Assembly (NCBI RefSeq): GCF_016313185.1 | Contig: NZ_CP066218.1 | Coordinates: forward strand, 5,394,001-5,458,000 | Length of the DNA stretch: 64,000 bases | Reading direction: 5' to 3' | Source: Mycolicibacterium baixiangningiae | GTDB lineage: Bacteria; Actinomycetota; Actinomycetes; Mycobacteriales; Mycobacteriaceae | Part shown: positions 1 to 10,462 of the stretch, one piece after another | Position numbering within the stretch: the first letter of the stretch is position 1 | How the letters are laid out: every line of letters starts with the position of its first letter | The notes under the pieces: model-generated | Databases searched by the model: none | Seen by the model: only the letters and a program-made list of their open reading frames with translations | Told to the model about the DNA's origin: nothing | Program-made: the position numbers and the translations under genes

Positions 1-201
1 GTCCCGCTGGTGCTCAACGCCGACGGGGCGCGGCTGGCCAAACGCGACGGCGCGGTGACGCTCGCCGAGATCGGGGTGGGGAGGGCGTTCGCCCAGATCA
101 CCGCATCCCTGGGCTGGCCCGCCCGCGACCTCGGCGGGTTGCTGGCCGAGTTCGACCCGGCCCGGCTCCCGCGACAGCCGTGGATATACGTCCCCGACTG
201 A
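1..201 (+). CDS. gluQRS: Glutamyl-Q tRNA(Asp) synthetase, C-terminal part
   Basis: The reading frame is open from the first base, so only the last 66 residues are present. The RLAKRDGAVTL segment is the KMSKS-like ATP loop of the GluQRS branch of glutamyl-tRNA synthetase paralogues, and the short tail after it fits GluQRS, which lacks the anticodon-binding domain. The enzyme adds glutamate to the queuosine base of tRNA-Asp. The tgt gene about 5 kb downstream supplies the Q precursor step, which supports the call. A full GluRS would continue for well over 100 residues beyond this motif. Confidence 0.85.
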   Translation, partial: VPLVLNADGARLAKRDGAVTLAEIGVGRAFAQITASLGWPARDLGGLLAEFDPARLPRQPWIYVPD

Positions 202-245
202 GCAGAACCCTTCTGCGCCGACGGCCGGCTTGCTAGCGTCCGCCG

Positions 246-1703
246 GTGAGGTTTCTTCGAGCGCTCCTGCTGCTGCTCGCGGTGCTGGCCGTGGCGTCGT
301 GTGGATCAGCCGGCGACGGCGGTGACGAACCGATAAAGGCGGCGGGAGTGCTGCGGGTCGGCACCGAAGGCGTGTACAGCCCGTTCAGCTACCACGACGC
401 GTCAGGTCAGCTCGTCGGCTACGACGTCGACGTCGCGCGCGCGGTGGCCGACGAGATCGGTGTACGGGCCGAGTTCGTCGAGACGCCGTGGGATTCGATG
501 TTCGCCGCACTCGAGGCGGACCGGTTCGACGTCGTCGCCAATCAGGTGACCATCAACGCCGAACGGCAGGCGAAATATGATCTCTCGCAACCCTATTCGG
601 TGGGTGAAGGGGTCATCGTCACCCGTGCCGACGACAATTCGATCACCTCTCTCGACGACCTGAAGGGCAAGGTCGCCGCCGAGAACGCCACCAGCAACTG
701 GTCAGAGGTCGCCCGCAAGGCCGGCGCGCGCGTGGAATCCGTCGAGGGGTTCAGCCAGGCCATCACGCTGCTCACCCAGGGCCGGGTGGACGTCGTCGTC
801 AACGACAGCATCGCGGTGTACGCCTACCTGGCCGAGACCGGCGACAAGTCGGTCAAGATCGCGGGCACCGTCGGCGAGAAGAGCGAGCAGGGCTTCGCCG
901 CGCGCAAGGACAGCGGCATGCTGCCCGAACTCAACCGGGCCCTCGACGCCCTGCGCGCCGACGGCACGCTGGCGGCGATATCGCAGAAATACCTCAACGC
1001 CAACGCCTCCGGCGCACCCGCGTCCGCCGAGGCCGTCCCCCGGTCCACGTGGCAGCTGATCGGTGACAACCTGTGGCCACTGGCGCGGGCGGCGTTGACC
1101 ATGACGATCCCGCTGACGATCATCAGCTTCGCGATCGGGCTGGTGATTGCGCTCGGGGTTGCCCTGGCGCGGCTGTCGTCGAACATCGTGCTCAGCAACG
1201 CCGCCCGCTTCTACATCTCGATCATCCGCGGCACCCCGCTGCTGGTGCAGTTGTTCATCGTGTTCTTCGCGCTGCCGGAGTTCGGGGTGCGCATCGACCC
1301 GTTCCCCGCCGCGGTGATCGCGTTCTCGCTCAACGTCGGTGGCTATGCGGCGGAGATCATCCGCTCGGCGATCCAGTCGATACCGAAGGGCCAGTGGGAG
1401 GCCGCCGAGACCATCGGGATGAACTATGCGACGTCCCTGCGCCGGATCGTGCTGCCCCAGGCCGCCCGGGTGGCCGTGCCGCCGCTGTCGAATACGCTGA
1501 TATCGCTGGTCAAGGACACGTCGCTGGCCTCGACGATCCTGGTGACCGAACTTCTGCGGCAGGCGCAGATCATCGCGGCGCCGACGTTCGAGTTCTTCGC
1601 GCTCTACGGCACCGCGGCGGTGTACTACTGGGTGATCTGCCTGGCGTTGTCGTTCGGTCAGGGCCGCATCGAACGCCGGCTGGAAAGGTACGTGGCGAGA
1701 TGA
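246..1703 (+). CDS. Amino-acid ABC transporter, fused substrate-binding lipoprotein and permease
   Basis: A GTG start gives a lipoprotein signal peptide ending in the lipobox VASC near residue 19. Residues about 30-250 form a family 3 solute-binding domain (GVLRVGTEGVYSPFSY start). Residues about 270-485 form a HisM/GlnP-type permease with several membrane helices and the EAA loop (QWEAAETIGM) that docks the ATPase. The fusion puts the external receptor and the channel in one chain. The stop overlaps the ATG of the ATPase gene (ATGA), so the two are translationally coupled. The substrate is probably a polar amino acid; which one cannot be told. Confidence 0.9.
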   Translation: MRFLRALLLLLAVLAVASCGSAGDGGDEPIKAAGVLRVGTEGVYSPFSYHDASGQLVGYDVDVARAVADEIGVRAEFVETPWDSMFAALEADRFDVVANQVTINAERQAKYDLSQPYSVGEGVIVTRADDNSITSLDDLKGKVAAENATSNWSEVARKAGARVESVEGFSQAITLLTQGRVDVVVNDSIAVYAYLAETGDKSVKIAGTVGEKSEQGFAARKDSGMLPELNRALDALRADGTLAAISQKYLNANASGAPASAEAVPRSTWQLIGDNLWPLARAALTMTIPLTIISFAIGLVIALGVALARLSSNIVLSNAARFYISIIRGTPLLVQLFIVFFALPEFGVRIDPFPAAVIAFSLNVGGYAAEIIRSAIQSIPKGQWEAAETIGMNYATSLRRIVLPQAARVAVPPLSNTLISLVKDTSLASTILVTELLRQAQIIAAPTFEFFALYGTAAVYYWVICLALSFGQGRIERRLERYVAR

Positions 1704-2455
1704 CCGACGATCGGGTGGTCGCAGAAGGCGTGTACAAGGCCTTCGACGACAACGAGGTACTCAAAGGGGTGTCGTTCCGGGTCGCCGCCGGATCGGTGAC
1801 CACGATCATCGGGCCGTCGGGCTCCGGTAAGACGACGCTGCTGCGGGCGCTCAACGCGCTCGACGTCCCCGATGCCGGCGTCATCCGGGTCGGCGACGTG
1901 GAGTTGGACTTCTCCACACCGGTGCCGAAGGACCAGTTGCGGCGCTACCGGATGCAGAGCGGGTTCGTGTTCCAGTCCCACAACCTGTTCCCGCACAAGA
2001 CGGTGCTGCAGAACGTCACCGAGGGCCCGATCGTCGTGCAGAAGCAGCCGAAGGAGGCGGCCGAGGCGGCGGCGGTCGAGCTGCTGACCCAGGTCGGGTT
2101 GGCGGAGAAACGCGACCAGTATCCGTATCAGCTCTCCGGCGGACAGCAGCAGCGGGTCGGGATCGCCCGGGCGCTGGCATTGCGGCCGAAGGTCGTGCTG
2201 TTCGACGAGCCGACCTCCGCGCTCGATCCCGAACTGGTCGGCGAAGTGCTCTCTGTCATCAAGGATCTCGCCGTCGAGGGGTGGACGCTCGTCGTCGTCA
2301 CGCACGAGATCCAATTCGCGCGGCAGGTGTCGAATCAGGTGTTGTTCACCGACCGCGGCGTCATCCTCGAGCAGGGCCCGCCCGACGCGGTGATCGGAGA
2401 TCCGAAGGAGGAGCGGACGCGTCAATTCCTGCAGCGCATCCTCAACCCGCTGTAG
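1700..2455 (+). CDS. Amino-acid ABC transporter ATP-binding protein
   Basis: This 251-residue ATPase has Walker A GPSGSGKTT at residues 38-46, the Q-loop region FVFQSHNLFPHKTV, the signature LSGGQQQRVGIARALA and Walker B VVLFDEPTSALD. It is a GlnQ/HisP-type motor. The ATG overlaps the stop of the fused receptor-permease by four bases, so the three functions come from two coupled genes. The open frame extends further upstream, but only this ATG follows the permease stop and begins the conserved domain. Confidence 0.93.
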   Translation: MTDDRVVAEGVYKAFDDNEVLKGVSFRVAAGSVTTIIGPSGSGKTTLLRALNALDVPDAGVIRVGDVELDFSTPVPKDQLRRYRMQSGFVFQSHNLFPHKTVLQNVTEGPIVVQKQPKEAAEAAAVELLTQVGLAEKRDQYPYQLSGGQQQRVGIARALALRPKVVLFDEPTSALDPELVGEVLSVIKDLAVEGWTLVVVTHEIQFARQVSNQVLFTDRGVILEQGPPDAVIGDPKEERTRQFLQRILNPL

Positions 2456-2539
2456 TTCTCCTGCGCGAGCGCGCGGATTTGTCCGCAAACTGGCGGCGTG
2501 TTGCGTACAGACACGCGCGGTCGCGGAGAAGGTGACTTT

Positions 2540-3763
2540 CTACGGCGTGAGTTCTTTGACGCCCCAGGGTGATCCGTAGGCCGTCAGCAGCTCCAGGAAC
2601 GGCACCGCGTCGAACGCCTCCGGGCCGAGCACACCCGCACCACTCCAGGTTCCGTTGGCCAGAAGCTCCAGTGCGACAACGGGATTGATCGCCGTCTGCC
2701 AGACGACGCACTGGTGGCCGTATTCGGCCATCGACCACTCGTTGTCGACGACGTGGTACAGGTACGTCGACCGGGGCTCGCCGTCCTTGCCGGTCCCGGT
2801 CACCCACAGCCCCGCGCACGTCTTACCCGTCATCTTGGGGCCGAGCGTGGCCGGGTTGGGCAGGCAGGCGGCGACCACGTCGCGCGGGCTGACCTCGACC
2901 CGGCCTTTGTCGCTGCCCACTTTCACCGTGTCGGTGCGGTCCAGTCCCAGCTTGTGCAGCGTCTTGAGGACGTCGATGAACTCAGCACCCAGGCCGTATT
3001 TGAACGTCGCGCGTTGGCACGTGACCCAACGTGGCATCAGCAGCACCTCCTCGTGCTCGACGTTCACGCACTCGACCGGGCCGATGCCCTCGGGAAAGTC
3101 GAAAACCTCAGGCTCGCTGAAGGGTTCGGTGACGAACCAACCGCGGTCGGCCTCCCAGATGACCGGCGGGTTCAGGCACTCCTCGATCGTCGTCCAGATG
3201 GAGAACGACGGCGCGAAGTCGTAGCCCTCGACGGCGAGGTTCGCCCCGTCACGGGTGCCGAGCTCCTCGATATCGGAGAACAGGTGGTCCGCGGCGTAGC
3301 GCGCGAATACGTCGGACAGGCCCGGTTCCACGCCGATACCGACCAGGGCCAGGCGGCCGGCCGCGGTCCAGTCCGCCTCGGCGGCGAACTGCTCGTCGCC
3401 GAGCTTCACCCCGGTCAACGCGTACGGCTGGTCGGGGTGGCGGCGCGACAGGCTCATCGCCATGTCGAGGTAGTGCGCGCCGCCCACGAGCGCACCGTTG
3501 AAGATCGGCATCACGAAGCGCGGGTCGACGGCGTTCATCACATGGGTGACCGCGTGCTCGCGCACCAGCGCGGCGACCGCATCTGCCGACGTCGCGTCGA
3601 CCTGCGCGGAGACGAACCGCGGGTCACCCACCGCGTCGGCGGCGTGGCGCGCCCGGCCCTCGTCGTAATCGCAGACGACGACCATCTCGAAGAAGTCGCG
3701 GCGCGCGGCGATCGCACAGAAGGCCGATCCGACGCCCCCGGCACCCACCAACAGGATTCGCAT
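2540..3763 (-). CDS. Saccharopine dehydrogenase family oxidoreductase
   Basis: The 407-residue protein starts with a Rossmann NAD(P)-binding motif (MRILLVGAGGVGSA) and follows the saccharopine / carboxynorspermidine dehydrogenase pattern, with a catalytic domain in the middle (WTTIEECLNPP, then EPFSEPEVF) and a closing Rossmann segment. An upstream in-frame start would add seven residues before the glycine-rich motif; I chose the internal ATG because it begins the motif. Family members act on lysine or polyamine conjugates, but many mycobacterial ones have unknown substrates. It converges on the ABC transporter genes. Confidence 0.82.
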   Translation of the reverse strand: MRILLVGAGGVGSAFCAIAARRDFFEMVVVCDYDEGRARHAADAVGDPRFVSAQVDATSADAVAALVREHAVTHVMNAVDPRFVMPIFNGALVGGAHYLDMAMSLSRRHPDQPYALTGVKLGDEQFAAEADWTAAGRLALVGIGVEPGLSDVFARYAADHLFSDIEELGTRDGANLAVEGYDFAPSFSIWTTIEECLNPPVIWEADRGWFVTEPFSEPEVFDFPEGIGPVECVNVEHEEVLLMPRWVTCQRATFKYGLGAEFIDVLKTLHKLGLDRTDTVKVGSDKGRVEVSPRDVVAACLPNPATLGPKMTGKTCAGLWVTGTGKDGEPRSTYLYHVVDNEWSMAEYGHQCVVWQTAINPVVALELLANGTWSGAGVLGPEAFDAVPFLELLTAYGSPWGVKELTP

Positions 3764-3831
3764 GCCCGGCACCCTAATACGCAATCCGAAGTATCGCGCC
3801 GGTTCGACGACGGTTTACGTAGACAAAGCCG

Positions 3832-5052
3832 CTATATCGCGACGGAAAGCGTCTCCATCCCGCGCAGGGTGAGGTTCGGCTTGTAGACCGGTTCGGCGGC
3901 CAGCCGGGCCCCGGGGAACCGTGCCGTCACCGCCGACAGCGCGACCGCGGCCTCCAACCGGGCCAGCGGCGCGCCGAGGCAGAAGTGCGGCCCCTTGCCG
4001 AACCCGAGGTGGCGGATCTGCGCCCGATCGGGATTGAATTCCCCGGCCCGGTCGAACGCGGCCGGGTCGCGGTGCGCCGCGGCCACCAACAGCAGCATGC
4101 TGTCGCCCTCGGGCACCGCCATGCCGTTGACCGTCATGTCCTCGGCCGCGATGCGGGCGACCAGCTGCACCGGCGGGTCGTACCGCAGCGTCTCCTCCGC
4201 CACCGCCGACACCCGCTGCGGATGCGCCGCCAGCTGCGCCCACTGCCCGGGGTCGCGCAGCATCGCCAGGATCGCGTTGGCGATCAGGTTGACCGTCGTC
4301 TCGTGGCCGGCCACCAACAGCAGGTTGCAGGTCGCGACGATCTCGTCCTCGGTGAGCTGGTCGCCGGCCTCCTCGGCGGCGATCAGCCCGGAGATCAGAT
4401 CGTCGCGCGGCTCCACCCGGCGCTTGGCGATCAGTTCGCGCAGGTAGCCGCGCAGCCAGAGGCCCGCCTCCAGCCGCTGCTCAAAACCCTGCGCAGCCTG
4501 TCCGGTGACGGTCACGAACGGATCGAGCGACTGGGCGAGCAGCGCCGACGCGCTGCTGAACCGCGGTTCGTCTTCCAGCGGCACGCCGAGCAGACGGCAG
4601 ATCACCGCCACCGGAAGCGGATATGCGAGGTCGGCGACGACGTCGAACTCGCCCTTGGCCTCGACCGCGTCCAGCAGTGAATCCACCAGCGACACGATGC
4701 CCGGTTCCAGCGCCTTGACCACCCTGGGCACGAACGCCGAACTGACGAGCCGGCGCAACCGCGTGTGGTCCGGCGGGTCGAGGAACAGGAACCCGGGAGC
4801 CCCGAACGGCCGTGCGGCCGCACCCGCGGCGACCTCGCGCTGCGCGACGGTCGACTTCAGCCGGTCACTGGCCGACGCCGGATGTCGCAGCACCTCGTCG
4901 CAATCGGCGAACGCGGAGAACACCACCAGGTTGGCCGAGGGCAGCGCCAGCGGTCCGGCGGCTCGCAGGTCGGCGTAGAGCGGATACGGATCGGCCCGGT
5001 TGGCCGGGTCGAGAAGGCGACCCAGCAGCGTCTGGGTGTCCGCGGTCGTCAT
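3832..5052 (-). CDS. Cytochrome P450
   Basis: A soluble bacterial P450 of 406 residues. It shows the I-helix oxygen-activation motif AGHETT, the ExxR pair in EETLRY, the downstream NPDRAQIRHLGFG segment and the heme loop GKGPHFCLG with the thiolate cysteine at residue 358. The start MTTADTQ is preferred over a start three codons upstream. No ferredoxin or reductase gene is adjacent, so redox partners must come from elsewhere. Substrate is unknown; the family assignment within the P450 superfamily cannot be made by eye. Confidence 0.93.
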   Translation of the reverse strand: MTTADTQTLLGRLLDPANRADPYPLYADLRAAGPLALPSANLVVFSAFADCDEVLRHPASASDRLKSTVAQREVAAGAAARPFGAPGFLFLDPPDHTRLRRLVSSAFVPRVVKALEPGIVSLVDSLLDAVEAKGEFDVVADLAYPLPVAVICRLLGVPLEDEPRFSSASALLAQSLDPFVTVTGQAAQGFEQRLEAGLWLRGYLRELIAKRRVEPRDDLISGLIAAEEAGDQLTEDEIVATCNLLLVAGHETTVNLIANAILAMLRDPGQWAQLAAHPQRVSAVAEETLRYDPPVQLVARIAAEDMTVNGMAVPEGDSMLLLVAAAHRDPAAFDRAGEFNPDRAQIRHLGFGKGPHFCLGAPLARLEAAVALSAVTARFPGARLAAEPVYKPNLTLRGMETLSVAI

Positions 5053-5087
5053 GCAAGCCATTGTGCAGAAGGACGACCCGCCGCAGG

Positions 5088-6299
<1,212 letters not shown>

Positions 6300-6436
6300 T
6301 CAACAGGATCGACGGGCGGGCCCCCCGGCGCCGCCGGAGTTGGCCCAATCACTGTTTCGGATTCAGCGCGTCCGCCCATACTGCATGGCGACGGTCCGCC
6401 TTACGGAGACGGGCCGCGCGACAGAAGGAGAACAGT

Positions 6437-6934
6437 GTGAAGCGTGGTTTCCTGGTGAGCGTGAGCGGCGCGGCGATCGTCATCGCCGGCCTGGCGGGTT
6501 GTTCCTCGGACAGCGGTTCGTCGGAGTCGACGACGTCCGCGGAGTCGAGTGACACCGCCACCGCCAGCGCATCGGCGGAGGCCACCTCGGCCCCCGGTGG
6601 CGCGAAGGTCATCATCGACGGTCAGGATCAGGCCATCCAGGGCACCGTCGCGTGCACCTCGATGGGCGGCAACGTCAACATCGCGATCGGCCAGGCCACC
6701 ACCGGTATCGGCGCCGTGGTGACCGAAGCCGATCCGCCCGCCGTGCAATCGGTCGGCCTGGGCAACATCAACGGCGTGACGCTCGGCTTCCAGCAGGGCA
6801 CCGGCCAGGGCAACGCCGAGGTGGAGAAGGACGACAAGACCTACAACATCAAGGGCAATGCGACCGGCATCGACATGGCCAACCCGCTGCAGCCGGTGAC
6901 CAAACCGTTCGAGATCGAGGTCACCTGCCCGTAG
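6437..6934 (+). CDS. lpqH: LpqH-like 19-kDa lipoprotein
   Basis: A 165-residue lipoprotein with a GTG start preceded by an AGAAGGAGA ribosome site. The signal peptide ends in the lipobox LAGC with Cys at 22. A Ser/Thr/Ala-rich linker (about residues 24-55) leads to the conserved LpqH fold, ending in EIEVTCP with the paired cysteine of VACTS. M. tuberculosis LpqH (Rv3763) is a TLR2-active surface lipoprotein. Here the gene lies next to tgt, about 18 kb from the alkyl sulfatase gene that it neighbours in M. tuberculosis, so it may be a paralogue. Confidence 0.9.
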   Translation: MKRGFLVSVSGAAIVIAGLAGCSSDSGSSESTTSAESSDTATASASAEATSAPGGAKVIIDGQDQAIQGTVACTSMGGNVNIAIGQATTGIGAVVTEADPPAVQSVGLGNINGVTLGFQQGTGQGNAEVEKDDKTYNIKGNATGIDMANPLQPVTKPFEIEVTCP

Positions 6935-6951
6935 TTCCGCCCCGACGCAGT

Positions 6952-6990
6952 GACGGCGGCGGCCCTGCGGGGCGGCCGCCGTCTTTGTTT
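6952..6990 (+). terminator. Rho-independent terminator after the LpqH-like gene
   Basis: A perfect 9-bp GC-rich stem (GACGGCGGC at 6952-6960 with GCCGCCGTC at 6975-6983) is followed directly by TTTGTTT. It lies 17 bases past the stop codon at 6934. Confidence 0.8.
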
Positions 6991-7077
6991 CTGCAAACAA
7001 CACTGTGCACCGTGTTTGCTGTGCGGTAGCCTTCGACGCGGCGCGATCGCGCCGATACTTCCCCAGGGGGCTCGTTC

Positions 7078-8382
7078 GTGGCAAAGCATCGCAAACGGCG
7101 TCGGCCGCATCTCACGCCGGTTGTCGTCGCCGGCGCCACGGCCGGGATGTCGACGGTGTTGGCACTCGGACACGCGACCAACGCGACCGCGGCCACCATC
7201 CCCACCGCGGACACGGTGATCGGCGTCGGTGGCTGGAGGAATCCGACGAGCGATCGGATCCCGAACAAGTTCCAGGGCAAGCTGGTCCCCCCGGGCCAGG
7301 ATTTCGTCGGCGTGCAGTACCCGGCGCAGCTGCCCGTCGACCCGAGCGTGGCCGAGGGCCAGGCACCGCTGGGTGAAGCGGTCGACGGCGCCGCGGGCTC
7401 CGTGCTGATCGTCGGCTACTCCGAGGGGTCACTGGTCGCCGAGCAGTACAAGCGCGCACTGGTCGCCGCCGGTGCGCCGAACAGCGGGAACATCGCGTTC
7501 CTGTTCATCGCCGCCCCGACCGTCCCCAACGGCGGCATCTACTCCCGCTTCCCGGATCTGCGGATCCCCGGCTTCACGAGCACCGGTGCGGCTGCGCCGT
7601 CGCCGTACGACGAGACCTTCGTGACGCTCGAATACGACCTGATCGCCGACTTCCCGGCCTACGCCAACCCGCTGTCGCTGGCCAACGCCGTGCTGGGCCT
7701 CGCGTACTTCCACGGCGACCAGGGGCCTGACAACGTCGACCTGGAGAACGCCCCGCAGTCGGTGAAGGTGGTGACCAGCGAAGCCGGAGGCACCGACACC
7801 TACGTGCTCATCCGCGCCGTGAACCTCCCGCTGTTGCAACCGATCCGCGACGTGGCAGCGCTCACCGGAACCACGGCCGTGGTCGAACCGTTCGTCGGTG
7901 CCGTGGAGCCCACCCTGCGACTTCTCGTCGACATGGGCTACACCGACCGCGACTACCGCACCATCGGGGTGGACGAGCAGGCGGACTACCAGGACGCCGA
8001 CCGGCCGACGCCGTTCTCCGTCTTCACCCCGGCCGACCGAATCGTCGAGACCGCCAATGCGCTGCCCGACGCCCTGCGTGACGGCGCGCAGAACGTCACC
8101 GGAGCCCTACCGGCAGCGCCGACGACCCCGACGACCAAGACGACCCCGACGACCAAGGCGGCGAAGACGACCGGCTCTGATGCGCGCAAGCAGGCCGCCG
8201 AGAGCGAAGACGACAGCGACGGCAAGACCAACGTCAAGCGGAATACCCTGTTACGCAAGGTGTTCGGCGGCGTCACACCGAAGCGCGGCAGCGGTACCGC
8301 ACCGGCGGCAGATCCCGAACCGTCGCCGCAGGCGGAGTCGGCCGGAACCGCGGCCGAGCCGAACGACGCACCCGCGGCCTGA
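7078..8382 (+). CDS. Secreted PE-PPE-domain serine hydrolase
   Basis: The 434-residue product starts at a GTG with a basic, then hydrophobic N-terminus ending near ATAAT (about 40), a likely export signal. Residues about 45-330 match the PE-PPE alpha/beta-hydrolase domain, with the nucleophile elbow GYSEGS (Ser115) and the family segment YDLIADFPAYANPL. The last 90 residues are a low-complexity Thr/Lys/Ala tail with a PTTKT repeat. There is no PE or PPE N-terminal domain. Members of this domain family are esterases active on acyl chains. The substrate is not evident. Confidence 0.88.
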   Translation: MAKHRKRRRPHLTPVVVAGATAGMSTVLALGHATNATAATIPTADTVIGVGGWRNPTSDRIPNKFQGKLVPPGQDFVGVQYPAQLPVDPSVAEGQAPLGEAVDGAAGSVLIVGYSEGSLVAEQYKRALVAAGAPNSGNIAFLFIAAPTVPNGGIYSRFPDLRIPGFTSTGAAAPSPYDETFVTLEYDLIADFPAYANPLSLANAVLGLAYFHGDQGPDNVDLENAPQSVKVVTSEAGGTDTYVLIRAVNLPLLQPIRDVAALTGTTAVVEPFVGAVEPTLRLLVDMGYTDRDYRTIGVDEQADYQDADRPTPFSVFTPADRIVETANALPDALRDGAQNVTGALPAAPTTPTTKTTPTTKAAKTTGSDARKQAAESEDDSDGKTNVKRNTLLRKVFGGVTPKRGSGTAPAADPEPSPQAESAGTAAEPNDAPAA

Positions 8383-8387
8383 CCCGC

Positions 8388-10115
8388 TCAGGCTCGCGAC
8401 GCCGAGCTGTTCTCGGCGTACAGGTGCACCAGGCCGGAGGCCACCGCGAACCGCGGCCCGTGCACGCCGTCGATGTTCGCCCGGCCCACCACGATTCGCG
8501 CGGCGCGTAGCGATTCACCGACCGTGCGCAGCAGTTCGTCGTCGAGCGCTCCGCCGCCCGCGAGCACCAACGCGATCGGCGACTCCTCGAAGGTGGACAG
8601 GCACCGCGCGATGTTCGCCGCGACGGTCTCCTGCTTGATCGCCAACCGCAGGCTGCGCCACTCCTCGGCGGCCAGCCGGTGGCTGAACGGCACCAGGCCC
8701 GCACTGCCGCGGGTGCACAACCGGCCGATCGCGTCGGCGGGCGCCGGGCTGTCGAGGAACACCCGGCGTCCGTCCTCCTCGTGGGCGACGTGCGGACCCT
8801 CCACCCGCAGCGCCGGTGTCCGTTTCACCCGTTCGGCCAGCGCCCGCGGGATGCCCAGCACCCGCGACACCGCCGTGGTGATCGTCTCCCCCGCACCTGC
8901 TGCGGTGACGGTGCGGCCCTGACCGATCAGATCGACTGTGCCGCCGCCGATGTCGCAGACCACCGCTCCGGGCGGCAAACCCGGTGTCGTGTGCGCACCC
9001 CGCGCGGCGGCGGCCGGTTCACTGGAGATCGTCGTGGCGGGCCGGCCGGTCAGCGCCGAAAGCGTTGCGGCGGCATCGGTGACGGGTTCGGCGGCCAGCA
9101 GTGCCACGACGGTGCCGCGGGCGTCGGCGACCCCGCGGCGCAGCCACGCACCGTTGTCGATCGCGGCGAGGTCGGTGAAGAACGCATCGTCGGTCGCAAT
9201 GCCCTCCGCCGCGACGGGCACCGCGCGCAGCCGCACCCCGACCGCGCTGCCCGGCGGCTCCAGCCGCAGGACACCGTGGGCCGCAGCGGGTGCGTACCGG
9301 ACGATCTCACCGCCGACGCGGCAGTCGACGTAGTCGTCGTCCACCGCAGGCGGATCGGGCGGCCCGGTGCGTGCGGTGACGGCGATCGCGGGGGCGTCGG
9401 CCAACTCCCTGGTGAACTCGGCGACATCGCGCAGCCGGTCGTGGCCCAGCTGCAGCGCCGCCGACAGGGCGATGGGATCCGCCATGGCACGGTAGGCCCG
9501 CCCTTCGGCAACCACCTCCACGGCGATGAGCGCACCCCGCTGCACACCCTCGAGGTCCACCTCGTCGACCACCGGGACGTCGATCGGGATGCGGTTGCGG
9601 ATCAGCACCGCATCGTCCTGGGCGGCCAGCACACCGGCGATGCACCAGCCTCGCGCCACGGCATCGCTGACGGCCTGGGCGGCGACTTCGAAATCCGTTG
9701 CGGCGGAGACGGATACAATCACCGGCTCGGGCTTCGCCGGTCCGGTCAGATCGGCCAGCGGCACATGCCTGCCGACTCCGTAGCCCGCACCTGCCGGGGT
9801 GCTGGCATCGGGACGGCGCAGGCTGCGCACCGGCGCGCGAGGCGACACCGCGGGAGCGAGTGGGGCGGTCGCCGTGTCGACCGGGCGGATCGTCGCGAGC
9901 ACCACCTCGTCGACCCGCACCTGCGCGTCGACCTCGAGTCGGTGCAGCAGCGCCGCGGCGCCCTCCAGCGAGTCCGCCGAACCCTTCCGCCCGCGGGTCG
10001 GCGCCTGCCCGTGGACCAGCGCCTCGACCCTGCCGTCGTCGACACGGGCGAGGACGATCTCGGTGGTGTGGTTGCCGACGTCGACCCCGGCCACCACAAC
10101 CGAATCGCGGCTCAC
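8388..10115 (-). CDS. Diol dehydratase reactivating factor, large (ATPase) subunit
   Basis: A 575-residue DdrA/PduG-type chaperone with Hsp70/actin-fold phosphate loops VDVGNHTTE at the N-terminus and VVCDIGGGTVDLIG in the C-terminal half, plus the swivelling middle domain. It releases damaged cobalamin from inactivated dehydratase using ATP. The GTG start overlaps the stop of the small dehydratase subunit gene (GTGA), which decides the start; the frame stays open upstream. The usual small reactivase subunit (DdrB/PduH) is not found in this window. Confidence 0.9.
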   Translation of the reverse strand: MSRDSVVVAGVDVGNHTTEIVLARVDDGRVEALVHGQAPTRGRKGSADSLEGAAALLHRLEVDAQVRVDEVVLATIRPVDTATAPLAPAVSPRAPVRSLRRPDASTPAGAGYGVGRHVPLADLTGPAKPEPVIVSVSAATDFEVAAQAVSDAVARGWCIAGVLAAQDDAVLIRNRIPIDVPVVDEVDLEGVQRGALIAVEVVAEGRAYRAMADPIALSAALQLGHDRLRDVAEFTRELADAPAIAVTARTGPPDPPAVDDDYVDCRVGGEIVRYAPAAAHGVLRLEPPGSAVGVRLRAVPVAAEGIATDDAFFTDLAAIDNGAWLRRGVADARGTVVALLAAEPVTDAAATLSALTGRPATTISSEPAAAARGAHTTPGLPPGAVVCDIGGGTVDLIGQGRTVTAAGAGETITTAVSRVLGIPRALAERVKRTPALRVEGPHVAHEEDGRRVFLDSPAPADAIGRLCTRGSAGLVPFSHRLAAEEWRSLRLAIKQETVAANIARCLSTFEESPIALVLAGGGALDDELLRTVGESLRAARIVVGRANIDGVHGPRFAVASGLVHLYAENSSASRA

Positions 10116-10462
10116 CGCAGCAGGCCTCGCCGGGCGTAGACGTCGGCTGCCTGACGCACCAGTTCCGCGCACCGCGACGCACCACGGGTCTCCAGCGACA
10201 CCTGCAAGGCCGCCAGTTCGGCGGCGGTCGACCGGTGCGGGCGCAGCGCCTCGTAGAGACCCATCACCGCCTCGTCGTCGATGACGGCCAATTCCGCTGC
10301 GCGCAGGAAATTCTCGGCCAGCTGAGGGTTGCCGTGCTCCTCCGCGACGACGGCCTGATAGGCGAGCGTGGTGGGGTCCATCCGCAGGTCGGCCAGTGTC
10401 AGTTTGCCGTCGATCGCGGCAGCCACGGTGAATCTCTCGGGGGCGGACTCATACTCGGTCAT
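10112..10462 (-). CDS. Diol/glycerol dehydratase small subunit
   Basis: A 116-residue protein matching the PduE/DhaB3 gamma subunit, with the segments LTLADLRMDPTTLAYQA and RAAELAVIDDEAVMGLYEALRP. It lacks the long N-terminal tail that directs PduE into microcompartments. It overlaps the fused large-medium subunit gene by four bases upstream and the reactivase gene by four bases downstream. The three genes form one operon for B12-dependent dehydration of 1,2-diols or glycerol to aldehydes. Confidence 0.92.
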   Translation of the reverse strand: MTEYESAPERFTVAAAIDGKLTLADLRMDPTTLAYQAVVAEEHGNPQLAENFLRAAELAVIDDEAVMGLYEALRPHRSTAAELAALQVSLETRGASRCAELVRQAADVYARRGLLR

